Shown here: one piece after another, positions 42,494 to 50,583 of the stretch
Layout of the letters: each line of letters starts with the position of its first letter
How positions within the stretch are numbered: position 1 is the first letter of the stretch
Assembly (NCBI GenBank): GCA_027492545.1
Contig: JAPUEL010000064.1
Location: forward strand, 1-53,892
Origin: Propionibacteriaceae bacterium
Lineage (GTDB): Bacteria; Actinomycetota; Actinomycetes; Propionibacteriales; Propionibacteriaceae
DNA: 53,892 nt
Reading direction: 5' to 3'
Notes under the pieces: model-generated
The model's input: only the letters and a program-made list of their open reading frames with translations
Databases searched by the model: none
What the model was told of the DNA's origin: nothing
Translations under genes and position numbers: made by a program

Positions 42494-43693
42494 ATGCCCA
42501 AGGAAGTCCTGCGCGCCCGTTGGGGCGTCATCCTGCTGTTCTGGATCAACGGAGTCGCGTGGTCGTCGATCCTGCCGCGTTTCCCCGAGATCAAGACTGC
42601 CCTCGAGGCCTCCAACACGGCCTTCGGCCTCGCCGTCGGACTGGGGCCGGTGGGCGGGCTCATCGCGGGACTCTTCACTGCGCGGCTCGTCCGCCGCTAC
42701 TCGTCGGCCTCGGTTGCCGCCGTGACGCAGCTCGTGGGGATCGCGGGGCTCAACCTGGTGGCCAGCGCTCCCACGCTCGTCGTCTTCTCGGCCTCGCTCG
42801 CCTTCATGGCGGCCATGGACGCCCTCACCGACATCTCGATGAACGCGCACGGGCTGCGGGTGCAGCGGCTGTTCGGGCGGACCATCCTCAACTCGTTCCA
42901 CGGCTGGTGGTCCATCGGTGCGGTGTGCGGTGGCTTCCTGGGCTCGGTGGCCGCGCAGGTCGGCATGGACCTCTGGCTGCAGGCTGCTGTCGCGACGGTC
43001 CTGTTCGGCAGCCTCTCCCTCTTCGCCCGCACCCTCCTGCTACCGGGCAAGGACCAGGCGCCCGTCGACGAGGAGGCCGCAAGCGAGCCGCGCCCCCAGC
43101 GCCGCATCCCTGCGGGGATCTGGGTGCGGCTCATCGCTCTGGGCCTGCTCGGCGGGTCCGTCGGGCTGGTCGAGGACAGCGCCGGCTCGTGGGGGGCCAT
43201 CTACATGGACGGCATGTTCGACATCATCCCCTTCGTGGCCGGCCTGGCGTTCGTGGCGCTGCAGGGCGCGCAGATGATCGGGCGGTTCACCGGCGACGCG
43301 CTGGTCAACCGGATCGGCGCCCGCCCGGCCGTCACGCTGGGGCTCGCCACGGCCGCCGTCGGCATGGGGTTCGCGGTCGCGTTCCCCAGCCCCGCGTCCA
43401 CCATCGTCGGCTTCGCGTGCGCCGGGTGGGGCATCGCCACAGGCATCCCCTCGGCCATGCACGCCGCCGACGAGCTCCCAGGCATGGCGCACGGGTCGGG
43501 GCTGACGTTCGTCACGTGGCTGATGAGGCTGGGTTTCTTCGCCGGCCCGCCGCTGATCGGCCTAGTCGGCGACCTGGTGAGCCTGCGCTGGGCCCTCATC
43601 GTGGTCCCGATCACGGCACTCGTCGCCCTGCTGCTCACGCCGGCCCTCAGCCCGCCGCGGAACGCTCGCCCCGCGGTGCTGGAAGGTGATTGA
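42494..43693 (+). CDS. Major facilitator superfamily transporter
   Basis: 399 aa with about 12 hydrophobic helices. After WGVILLFWINGVAWSSILPRFPEIK comes the first loop LFTARLVRRYSSAS; STILPRLPEIR-like starts and the motif NSFHGWWSIGAVCGGFLG are typical of the YbjJ/fucose-permease-like branch. The central loop is cytoplasmic and acidic (LLPGKDQAPVDEEAASEPRP). Substrate unknown. It is 9 bases upstream of a sugar-type oxidoreductase, so a carbohydrate-related substrate is possible. Confidence 0.85.
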   Translation: MPKEVLRARWGVILLFWINGVAWSSILPRFPEIKTALEASNTAFGLAVGLGPVGGLIAGLFTARLVRRYSSASVAAVTQLVGIAGLNLVASAPTLVVFSASLAFMAAMDALTDISMNAHGLRVQRLFGRTILNSFHGWWSIGAVCGGFLGSVAAQVGMDLWLQAAVATVLFGSLSLFARTLLLPGKDQAPVDEEAASEPRPQRRIPAGIWVRLIALGLLGGSVGLVEDSAGSWGAIYMDGMFDIIPFVAGLAFVALQGAQMIGRFTGDALVNRIGARPAVTLGLATAAVGMGFAVAFPSPASTIVGFACAGWGIATGIPSAMHAADELPGMAHGSGLTFVTWLMRLGFFAGPPLIGLVGDLVSLRWALIVVPITALVALLLTPALSPPRNARPAVLEGD

Positions 43694-43702
43694 CTAGGGC
43701 GC

Positions 43703-44749
43703 ATGACGTTTGCGCTCCCCTCCCCCCGCACCCCCGACCCGATGGCCGCTCCCCCGCTGCGGTGGGGCATGCTCGGCACAGGCTGGATCGCCGAGCGCTT
43801 CGTCGAGGCGCTGCACACCTACTCGCGGCAGCGTGTGGTCGCGGTGGGGTCGCGGACCGCTGAGAAGGGGGCGCAGTTCGCCGCCAAGCACGGCATCGGG
43901 CGCAGCCTGGTGGGCTACGAGGCCGTGGCCGCGGACCCGGAGGTGGACATCGTCTACGTCGCCACCCCGCACAGCGAGCACCGCGACAACGCGCTCCTCG
44001 CCATCGCCGCCGGCAAGCATGTGCTGATCGAGAAAGCGTTCACCCGCAACCTGTCAGAGGCCACCGAGGTGGTCGACGCGGCCCGCTCGGCCGGTGTCGC
44101 GGTGATGGAGGCCATGTGGACGCGCTTCCTTCCGCACATGGACGTGGTGCGCCAGGTGCTTGCCGACGGCGTCCTCGGCGAGCTCGAGACCGCGTTCGCC
44201 GACCATGGGCAGTGGTTCCCCCGTGACCCGGACTTCCGCCTGTTCGACCCGTTCAAGGCCGGCGGCGCCATGCTGGACCTCGGCGTGTACCCGGTCAGCT
44301 TCGCCCACTTCGCCCTGGGCACCCCCGGGGCGGCTCTGGCCACCGGCACCAAGGCCTTCACCGGGGTGGACCGCCAGATCTCCGCGGTGCTGACCGGATT
44401 CGCGCGCCACCCCATGGCCCACGGGATCGTGACGACGACGCTCGCGGCACTGACCCCCACGAGCGCCTTCATCGCCGGCGACGACGCCCGCCTCGAGATC
44501 CCCGGCCCCTTCTACGGCCCGCAGGTGGTCACGGTCCGCCGTCGCAATGGTGACGTGGCGAGCTCCTCCGAGCCGGCCACCCACGAGCACGCGGGGCTCT
44601 GCTACCAGGCCGCCCACCTGGCCACCGTCATCTCGGAAGGCCGACTCGAGTCCGACATCCTGCCTCTCGACGAGACGCTGGCCGTCATGGCCACGATGGA
44701 CGAGCTGCGCCGACAGGTGGGCGTGTCGCTGCCGGGCGAGAGCCTCTAG
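43703..44749 (+). CDS. Gfo/Idh/MocA family oxidoreductase
   Basis: 348 aa. N-terminal Rossmann motif LRWGMLGTGWIAERFVEAL, then VDIVYVATPHSEHRDNALLA and the family EK motif GKHVLIEKAFTRN. The C-terminal alpha/beta domain has AMLDLGVYPVSFAHF. NAD(P)-dependent oxidation or reduction of a sugar or cyclic polyol, dihydrodiol-dehydrogenase-like. ATG 43703 or the internal ATG at 43742 may be used; the latter starts closer to the Rossmann fold. Probably co-transcribed with the MFS gene. Overlaps the convergent ptsI end by 4 bp. Confidence 0.9.
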   Translation: MTFALPSPRTPDPMAAPPLRWGMLGTGWIAERFVEALHTYSRQRVVAVGSRTAEKGAQFAAKHGIGRSLVGYEAVAADPEVDIVYVATPHSEHRDNALLAIAAGKHVLIEKAFTRNLSEATEVVDAARSAGVAVMEAMWTRFLPHMDVVRQVLADGVLGELETAFADHGQWFPRDPDFRLFDPFKAGGAMLDLGVYPVSFAHFALGTPGAALATGTKAFTGVDRQISAVLTGFARHPMAHGIVTTTLAALTPTSAFIAGDDARLEIPGPFYGPQVVTVRRRNGDVASSSEPATHEHAGLCYQAAHLATVISEGRLESDILPLDETLAVMATMDELRRQVGVSLPGESL

Positions 44750-46407
44750 GCCAGGACCCCCGCCACCTCCGGATCGAGCAGGTCCACGACGGCGGCGCGG
44801 GCCGCCTCCGGGCTGCGGCTGGCCAGCACCGCGTCCAGCATCGCTCGGCAGGTGTCCAGGTCGTGGCGGGCCAGCGCGGCTTTCACCGAGCCCACCTTGC
44901 CGACGGCCATCGACAGCGACGAGATGCCCGCTCCGGCCGCGACCAGGGCGAGCAGCGGGTCTCCGCCCACCTCGCCGCAGATGCCCACGGGCTTGCCGTC
45001 GGCGCCGCGGACCGTGGCGACGATGAGCTCCCAGAGTGCCGGCTGCCAGCCGCTGAGCAGGTGCGCCAGGGCACCGTTCATGCGGTCGGCGGCGAACAGG
45101 TACTGGGACAGGTCGTTGGTGCCGATGGAGGCGAAGTCGCAGGCCTCCAGCACGTGCGCGGAGCGGAGCGCGGCAGCGGGGACCTCCACCATGGTGCCCG
45201 CCGTCGGGAGTCCGGCCTCGCGGCAGCGGGCCGCGAACCAGGCGGCCTCGTCTGCCGTGGCCACCATGGGCGCCATCACCCACACCTCGGCGCCGGTGGC
45301 CTCCCGCGCCCTAGCGAGTGCGGTCAACTGGTCCGTGAGCAGGTCGTCGCGCTCGCGCTGCAGACGCAGTCCCCGGACTCCCAGCGCCGGGTTCTCCTCG
45401 GGCCCCAGGTCAGCGAAGGCCAACGGCTTGTCGGCGCCGGCGTCGAGGGTGCGGACCACCACCTTGCGGCCGGTGAACGACTCGAACACGGCCGTGTACG
45501 TGGCCATCTGCTCCTCGACGGTGGGGGCGCTGGTGCGCTCCAGGAACAGGAACTCGGTGCGGAACAGCCCCGAGCCCTCCACGTCGGCCTTCGCCGCCCG
45601 TTGCGCGTCGTCGGCGGTGCCGATGTTGGCCAGGATCTGCACGCGGTGCCCGTCGCGCGTGGCGCCCGGCCCCTGTGCCAAGGCCTGCAGCGCGAGCCGA
45701 TGCTCGTTGCGCGCGCCGAGAACCTCGGCCATGCCCGCGTCGGGGTTGACGATGACCTCGCCGGTGGCCCCGTCGAGCCCCAGCGTGTCCGGCGAGGCCG
45801 ACAGCACCCCGGTGGCCTGAACGACGGCGGGGATGCCGAGCTGTGCCGCGAGGATCGCGGTGTGGGAGGTGACGCCTCCGGCCTCGGTCACGATGCCGAG
45901 CACGCGGGCGGGATCCAGGGTCGCGGTGTCCGCGGGCGCCAGGTCCAGCGCCACGATGATGCTCGGCTCGTCGAACTCCGGCACCCCCGGGGCCGGGCGG
46001 CCCAGCAGCCGGGCGGCGGCCCGCTGGAAGACGTCGCGCAGGTCGCTCTGCCTCTCGGCCATGTAGGCGTCGAGCCCCGCGAGGAGTTCGCAGTACTGCT
46101 CCACGGCCAGGTACAGCGCGTCTACGGGGCCGTGGCCCTCGCCGGTGAACGAGCCCACCGCGAACAGGAGCCCCGGGTCTCGGGCCATCATCGCCGTGGC
46201 CTCGAGCACCGGCCGGGCGTGGTCGCCTGCCCGCTGGGCGCGCAGCTCCATGTCCGCCGCGACCGCCTCGAGCGCCTCCGCGACAGCGGCCTCGGCCGCG
46301 GCCGGATCGTCGGTGCGCTCGCCCGGAGGCGTGATGAGGACGGTGGAGACGATGACGGCCGGGCCGCTGACCGATCCGGGGCTCACCCCGATGCCGTGGA
46401 TCCTCAT
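44746..46407 (-). CDS. ptsI: Phosphoenolpyruvate-protein phosphotransferase (PTS Enzyme I)
   Basis: 553 aa. First protein of the PTS relay: autophosphorylates from PEP and passes phosphate to HPr. The phosphohistidine is H182 in GGVTSHTAILAAQLGIPAVV. The PEP-binding barrel has RTLDAGADKPL, GVRGLRL, MAPMVATADE, and the catalytic Cys in GICGEVGGDP. N-terminal HPr-binding helical insert present. Last gene of the polyol PTS operon, overlapping HPr by 4 bp. Confidence 0.95.
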   Translation of the reverse strand: MRIHGIGVSPGSVSGPAVIVSTVLITPPGERTDDPAAAEAAVAEALEAVAADMELRAQRAGDHARPVLEATAMMARDPGLLFAVGSFTGEGHGPVDALYLAVEQYCELLAGLDAYMAERQSDLRDVFQRAAARLLGRPAPGVPEFDEPSIIVALDLAPADTATLDPARVLGIVTEAGGVTSHTAILAAQLGIPAVVQATGVLSASPDTLGLDGATGEVIVNPDAGMAEVLGARNEHRLALQALAQGPGATRDGHRVQILANIGTADDAQRAAKADVEGSGLFRTEFLFLERTSAPTVEEQMATYTAVFESFTGRKVVVRTLDAGADKPLAFADLGPEENPALGVRGLRLQRERDDLLTDQLTALARAREATGAEVWVMAPMVATADEAAWFAARCREAGLPTAGTMVEVPAAALRSAHVLEACDFASIGTNDLSQYLFAADRMNGALAHLLSGWQPALWELIVATVRGADGKPVGICGEVGGDPLLALVAAGAGISSLSMAVGKVGSVKAALARHDLDTCRAMLDAVLASRSPEAARAAVVDLLDPEVAGVLA

Positions 46408-46676
46408 GCCGGGGCGTCGTGGTCGATCGAGAGGAAGGCGACGAGGGTGTCCAAAGCCGCCTCGGCCCCGTCTCCGTTGGCGGCCAGCGTGACGACATCC
46501 CCCTGCTTCGCGCCGAGCGTCATCACGCCCAGCATGCTGCGGGCGTCGACGGGGGGACGGCCCTCCTTCTGGATGGTCACCCTCAGGCCCAGACCGTTGA
46601 CGGTCTGGACGAACAGGTTGGCGGGGCGGGCATGGAGGCCCGAGGCGGAGGCGATGGCAACTTCGCGGCTAGGCAT
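46404..46676 (-). CDS. ptsH: Phosphocarrier protein HPr
   Basis: 90 aa. Phosphoacceptor H15 in ASGLHARPANLFVQ and the regulatory-serine region ARSMLGVMTLGAKQGD (S47), including the following hydrophobic patch. Accepts phosphate from EI and passes it to EIIA. Located between the dehydrogenase gene and ptsI; AGAGAGGAA lies upstream of the ATG. Confidence 0.95.
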   Translation of the reverse strand: MPSREVAIASASGLHARPANLFVQTVNGLGLRVTIQKEGRPPVDARSMLGVMTLGAKQGDVVTLAANGDGAEAALDTLVAFLSIDHDAPA

Positions 46677-46691
46677 GACAGGGGTTCCTCT

Positions 46692-48020
46692 CTAGATCCA
46701 GATTCGGGTGAAGACGTCCTCGACGAGCTCGTCGAAGAGGCCGAGCTCCCACGCGACGTCGAGCGCCGTGTAGCGGGAGCGGTAGTACATGGCGCGCGGG
46801 AAGGTGGCCCGCACGTCGTCGGGCGTGAGGCCGATGTCCTGCGGGCGCGAGGGCGCCCCGGCCTGGCGGAGTTGCTCGCTCAGCTGGGCGGTGGTGACCA
46901 GTTGGGCGCGCAGGCGGTCCGCGACGGCGGGCCACTGGTCGACGAGCGGCTTCAGCCGGTCGTACAGGTCGTCACCCGAGGCGTACTTGGCCTTCGTCTC
47001 GCGGACCGCGTGGTCCGCGAGCGCCCCGTCGAAGGTGGAGCGGATGTCGGTCTCGATCTCGTCCCACGGCTGCCGTGCGTCGACGGCGGCCCGCAGGTCG
47101 ATCGTGGCGAGGTCGCGGGCCAGCAGTGCCTCGTAGAAGGCGCACATGGCCAGCGAGCCGATGGCCACCTTGTCGCCGTGCGACAGCGGCGGGTCGAGGT
47201 CCGCGCCCAGGTGGGCGAGCTCCCACAGGTGGGAGAAGTAGTGCTCGGCGCCGGATGCTGGGCGGGTGCCGCCGTAGGCCTGCATGGCCAGGCCGGAGAG
47301 GCACAGTCCCTCGACCAGGCCCTCGAAGGCGTCGGCGTCGCCGGCGGCCAGGGCGGCCGGCCGCGACAGTGCCGTCTCAACGCCGGACTGCACCATCGCC
47401 CAGACGTCCTCGTCGATCGGCTCGATGCCGGTGACGTCGGCGAGGATCCAGTCGGCGCCACCGGGGATCTTCGCGGCGAGGTCGCCGTACCCGGAGGCGG
47501 TGAGGAAGCCGGGGGCCGCGGCCACCACGTCGAGGTCCATGATGACCACGACCGGGGCCTTGCAGTTGCGGGTGACCTTGACGCCGTTCTCGCTCATGGG
47601 GGCGCCGGCGCCGGTGTAGCCGTCCATGGAGGCTGCGGTGCCGACGACGGCGTAGTCGCGGCCCATCTCGAACGCGGCCAGCTTGACCAGGTCGTTGAGG
47701 GTCCCCGCCCCCAGCGCGATGGGGGTAGCCTCCCCCATCCCGGCCTTGATGGTCTCGCAGTTCTCGTACGAGGCATACAGGGTGGGGGTGCCGGGGAAGA
47801 TCAGCGGCGCCACCGTGGCGCAGCCGGCCTCCTCCAGCGAGGAGGTGAGCTGCTCCCCGGCGGCCGCCCAGGTGTTCTCGTCAGCCACCACGATGTAGGG
47901 GCCGGTGCCCAGGTGGGCGGCGAGGTGCCGGCCGGACTCGGCCAACACCCCTCGCCCCACTGCGGCACCAGAAGTGTCGACGGCCTTCGCGAGGGCGTCG
48001 AGCAAGGCCTGACTAGTCAC
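46692..48020 (-). CDS. Glycerol-1-phosphate-dehydrogenase-like enzyme (AraM/EgsA type, Fe-ADH superfamily)
   Basis: 442 aa. NAD-binding segments PIALGAGTLNDLVKLAAFEMG and VVGTAASMDGYTGAGAPM match AraM-type sn-glycerol-1-phosphate dehydrogenases, and the metal-site region PASGAEHYFSHLWEL (His) and LSHGDKVAIGSL (His) is present. A C-terminal ~100-residue helical extension follows. In this PTS operon it probably oxidises or reduces a phosphorylated polyol or keto-sugar rather than making archaeal-type lipids. GTG start at 48020 overlaps the EIIA gene by 8 bp. Confidence 0.82.
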   Translation of the reverse strand: MTSQALLDALAKAVDTSGAAVGRGVLAESGRHLAAHLGTGPYIVVADENTWAAAGEQLTSSLEEAGCATVAPLIFPGTPTLYASYENCETIKAGMGEATPIALGAGTLNDLVKLAAFEMGRDYAVVGTAASMDGYTGAGAPMSENGVKVTRNCKAPVVVIMDLDVVAAAPGFLTASGYGDLAAKIPGGADWILADVTGIEPIDEDVWAMVQSGVETALSRPAALAAGDADAFEGLVEGLCLSGLAMQAYGGTRPASGAEHYFSHLWELAHLGADLDPPLSHGDKVAIGSLAMCAFYEALLARDLATIDLRAAVDARQPWDEIETDIRSTFDGALADHAVRETKAKYASGDDLYDRLKPLVDQWPAVADRLRAQLVTTAQLSEQLRQAGAPSRPQDIGLTPDDVRATFPRAMYYRSRYTALDVAWELGLFDELVEDVFTRIWI

Positions 48021-48375
48021 ACTGGAACACCACCAGCGCACCCTGGACCAGGGCGGGAGCCTCGTCCGGCCCTGACAGGTGGATGGCTCCACCCATCCGC
48101 GGCTCGGCCTCACCGTCGAAGACCAGCGTGACGTGCCCGAGGGCCGCCAGGTTCTGCTCCGCGACGTCGCCCACCGCGCTGACGGTCCACTCCTGATGGG
48201 CGATCAGGACCCGCTGGCCGACGGCGAGCGAACCGCTCAGGTCGGCCTTCTCGATGAGGAAGCAATAGGGACGCAGCTCCTCCGGAGCGTTGCCGCCGAA
48301 GGTGATGGCCATGTTCTCCATGAGGAAGGCTGAGGCCTCCTCGCCGACCTCGAGGACGGTGGTGGTGTACGCCAT
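48013..48375 (-). CDS. srlB: PTS glucitol/sorbitol-type EIIA component
   Basis: 120 aa. Family features ITFGGNAPEELRPYCFLIEK, AVGDVAEQNLAALGHVTLVFDG and GGAIHL. Receives phosphate from HPr. In E. coli SrlB the annotated phospho-His is H43 in YCFIH, as I recall it; the aligned residue here is Ile41. The conserved His is H81 in the GHVTL motif. Strong AAAGGA ribosome site. Followed by the GTG-start dehydrogenase, overlapping. Confidence 0.9.
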   Translation of the reverse strand: MAYTTTVLEVGEEASAFLMENMAITFGGNAPEELRPYCFLIEKADLSGSLAVGQRVLIAHQEWTVSAVGDVAEQNLAALGHVTLVFDGEAEPRMGGAIHLSGPDEAPALVQGALVVFQCD

Positions 48376-48396
48376 GGTGGTGTTCCTTTCAGTGTG

Positions 48397-49446
48397 TTAC
48401 GAAGCCGAGTACAGGCCGATGCTGGCGAGCCAGGCGATGGCGACGCGCGGCACACCGTTGAGGAAGCGCGAGTACAGCACCGCAGGCACGCCCACCTCGA
48501 TGGTCTCGGGCTCGGCCTCCGCCAGGCCCATGCCGACGGGGATGAAGTCGCACGCGTTCTGGGTGTTGATCGCGAACAGGGCAGGCAGCGCCAGGTGGGG
48601 TGGCACGTTGCCCTTGCCGATCTCCACGCCGATGAGGGTGCCGATGATCTGCGCGATGACGGCACCGGGGCCTAGAAGGGGCGACAGGAACGGCAGCGAG
48701 CAGATGAATCCGAGGAGCAGGAGCCCCCAGCCGGTGCCGGCGAGCGGGGTGAGCAGGTTGGAGAACCAGACGCCCAGGCCTGATGCCTGGATGATGCCGA
48801 TCAGCATGGCCACGAAACCCATGAAGGGGATGATCGTCTGCAGCATGGTCTGCACGGCGTTCCGGGCCGCCTGGTAGAACACGGCGATCACCCTGCCGGC
48901 GCCCAGCCCGATGCTCTGCAGGATGCTCTTGCGCGGCTGGCGCGCCATCTGCTCGGTGAGCTTCAGCGGGCGTCCCTCCTCGCGTGCCGGGCTGGCGTCC
49001 GGCGAGGGCGCGGAGTGAGCGGCGCCCCCGACGGCGGCCGCGGCGGCCCCGACGGCGACGAGTTCGCGCTCGTCGGCGGGAGCCACCTGGCTGGACCCGA
49101 CGGCGGAGACGTAGATGCCCTCGTTGATGTACTGGGCCAGGGGGCCGGTCTTGCCGGTGGGCACCACGTTGACGGTGGGGATCTGCTTCTTCGGGTAGAG
49201 GCCGCAGCGCAGCGATCCGCCACAGTCGATGACGGCGACGAAGTGCTCGTCGTCGGGGACCGAGGTGGTGAAGCCGTTGACGGGCGTGGCGCCGGACAGC
49301 TCAGCGATCCGGTCGACGACTTCGGGCCTGGACCCGCCGCCGACGATGTAGACGATCTTGTTCCGCTTGGCGTCGGGGGTGATGGTGAGCGGGCCGCCGT
49401 AGCCGCCGGGGCCGCGCGAGATGGTGATGGTGCGGTACTCAGACAT
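48397..49446 (-). CDS. srlE: PTS glucitol/sorbitol-type EIIB(C) component
   Basis: 349 aa. N-terminal EIIB domain with the phospho-Cys at C75 in [16 protein letters not shown], a Ala/Ser/Pro linker (~135-165), then a C-terminal membrane half: [41 protein letters not shown] and [19 protein letters not shown]. It transfers phosphate to the incoming polyol together with SrlA. Overlaps srlA by 8 bp. Confidence 0.93.
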   Translation of the reverse strand: MSEYRTITISRGPGGYGGPLTITPDAKRNKIVYIVGGGSRPEVVDRIAELSGATPVNGFTTSVPDDEHFVAVIDCGGSLRCGLYPKKQIPTVNVVPTGKTGPLAQYINEGIYVSAVGSSQVAPADERELVAVGAAAAAVGGAAHSAPSPDASPAREEGRPLKLTEQMARQPRKSILQSIGLGAGRVIAVFYQAARNAVQTMLQTIIPFMGFVAMLIGIIQASGLGVWFSNLLTPLAGTGWGLLLLGFICSLPFLSPLLGPGAVIAQIIGTLIGVEIGKGNVPPHLALPALFAINTQNACDFIPVGMGLAEAEPETIEVGVPAVLYSRFLNGVPRVAIAWLASIGLYSAS

Positions 49447-50002
49447 GGGAGGCCTTCACTTGGGTCGAGAGGGTGACGCCCTGCTGCTTGGCGACGAACT
49501 TCGTCGTGAAGTCGGTGACCCAGCCACCGAAGAAGTTGAGGACCGCGCCGAGCAACAGGTAGCGGACTGCGAGGTCGCCGGTGTTGAGGCCTAGCGACAT
49601 GATCCCCTGGGCGATACCCATCCAGACGAACAGCTCCGCCGGGTTGTTGTGCGGGAACAGGCCGTTGCTGGTGTGCATCATCTGCGCAACCGAGGCGTAG
49701 TAGCCCGGTTTGTGCGCCTCTGGGAGGAAGCGGCCCAGCGTGAAGGCCATCGGGTTGGTGAGGAAGAACGAGCCGAAGAACGGCAGGATCAGGTAGCGGC
49801 TGATCACGTTCTTGCCCGCCTTGGCGGCGAGCTTGTTGATCCGCTCCTCACCGATGAGGGCGATCAACGAGTTCATCGCGATGAGCAGCACGAGCACGAG
49901 TGGGACGATGCCGGTCATCCACGCGGTGAAGGTGTCGGCACCTTCACGGAAGAGACCGATGAACCACTCCGCACCATGCACGAGATAGTCGAGAATTTCC
50001 AT
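49439..50002 (-). CDS. srlA: PTS glucitol/sorbitol-type EIIC component
   Basis: 187 aa with about four membrane helices. Family segments are [48 protein letters not shown] and [23 protein letters not shown]. Forms the translocation channel with the membrane half of SrlE. AAAGGAG five bases before ATG 50002 decides the start over an upstream in-frame ATG at 50017. Confidence 0.93.
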   Translation of the reverse strand: MEILDYLVHGAEWFIGLFREGADTFTAWMTGIVPLVLVLLIAMNSLIALIGEERINKLAAKAGKNVISRYLILPFFGSFFLTNPMAFTLGRFLPEAHKPGYYASVAQMMHTSNGLFPHNNPAELFVWMGIAQGIMSLGLNTGDLAVRYLLLGAVLNFFGGWVTDFTTKFVAKQQGVTLSTQVKASHV

Positions 50003-50112
50003 CTCAACTCCTTTCAAGGTTCGGTTCGGGGCCGCACGAAACAGCCCCGTCTACGCAGCCCCACGGTGGGGCTGCTGGGGTAGTGGGCGACTGTGCCCTG
50101 GCTGGTTGGTTG

Positions 50113-50583
50113 TCAGGTGGTGAGCGGCGCTGGCTTTCGGCGCCACTTGGTGGCGATGCCCGAGACCCTGCCCAGGGCCCGCGTCAGTGCGGTCGGCGGC
50201 TCCGGCGCTGCCCCGCCTCCGGTGATGATCCGATAGTTGTCGCGGGCGTTGGCCACGGCCTTGACCATCGACTTGCCCCACGGCTTGGCCAGCGAGGGGT
50301 CGACGTCGGCGATGTGCGCACCGTTGAATTCGTCGAAGTCACGGAAGCGTGCCACGACCGTGACGCCATGAAGGCGCTGCCCTTCTGTGATGACGCCGTC
50401 GTCGTCGATGACGAACATGACGATCGCGCCCTGGACGATGCCGCCGCGGAACTTGCCCATGGCCACGCGGCCACGGCGGCGGAGCGCCACGAAGAGCCTG
50501 GTGAAGGCCTGAGTCTGCTTGAAGGACAGGACGGACTGGACGATCCAGGCCAGGCCAAGTGCGACGATGAGGATCCAGAACAT
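50113..50583 (-). CDS. gutM: GutM-type glucitol operon activator/membrane protein
   Basis: 156 aa. One N-terminal hydrophobic helix (FWILIVALGLAWIVQSVLSF), then a soluble domain with RRGRVAMGKFRGGIVQGAIVMFVIDDDG, the conserved GutM core. In E. coli GutM activates the gut operon together with the regulator GutR. Its start overlaps the regulator stop (TGATG), so the two are coupled. 110 bases separate it from srlA. Confidence 0.9.
   Translation of the reverse strand: MFWILIVALGLAWIVQSVLSFKQTQAFTRLFVALRRRGRVAMGKFRGGIVQGAIVMFVIDDDGVITEGQRLHGVTVVARFRDFDEFNGAHIADVDPSLAKPWGKSMVKAVANARDNYRIITGGGAAPEPPTALTRALGRVSGIATKWRRKPAPLTT

Noticed and set aside
44863..48131. Long plus-strand open frames opposite ptsI, ptsH and the dehydrogenase
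   Set aside because: Antisense shadows typical of high-GC DNA; no family motifs.
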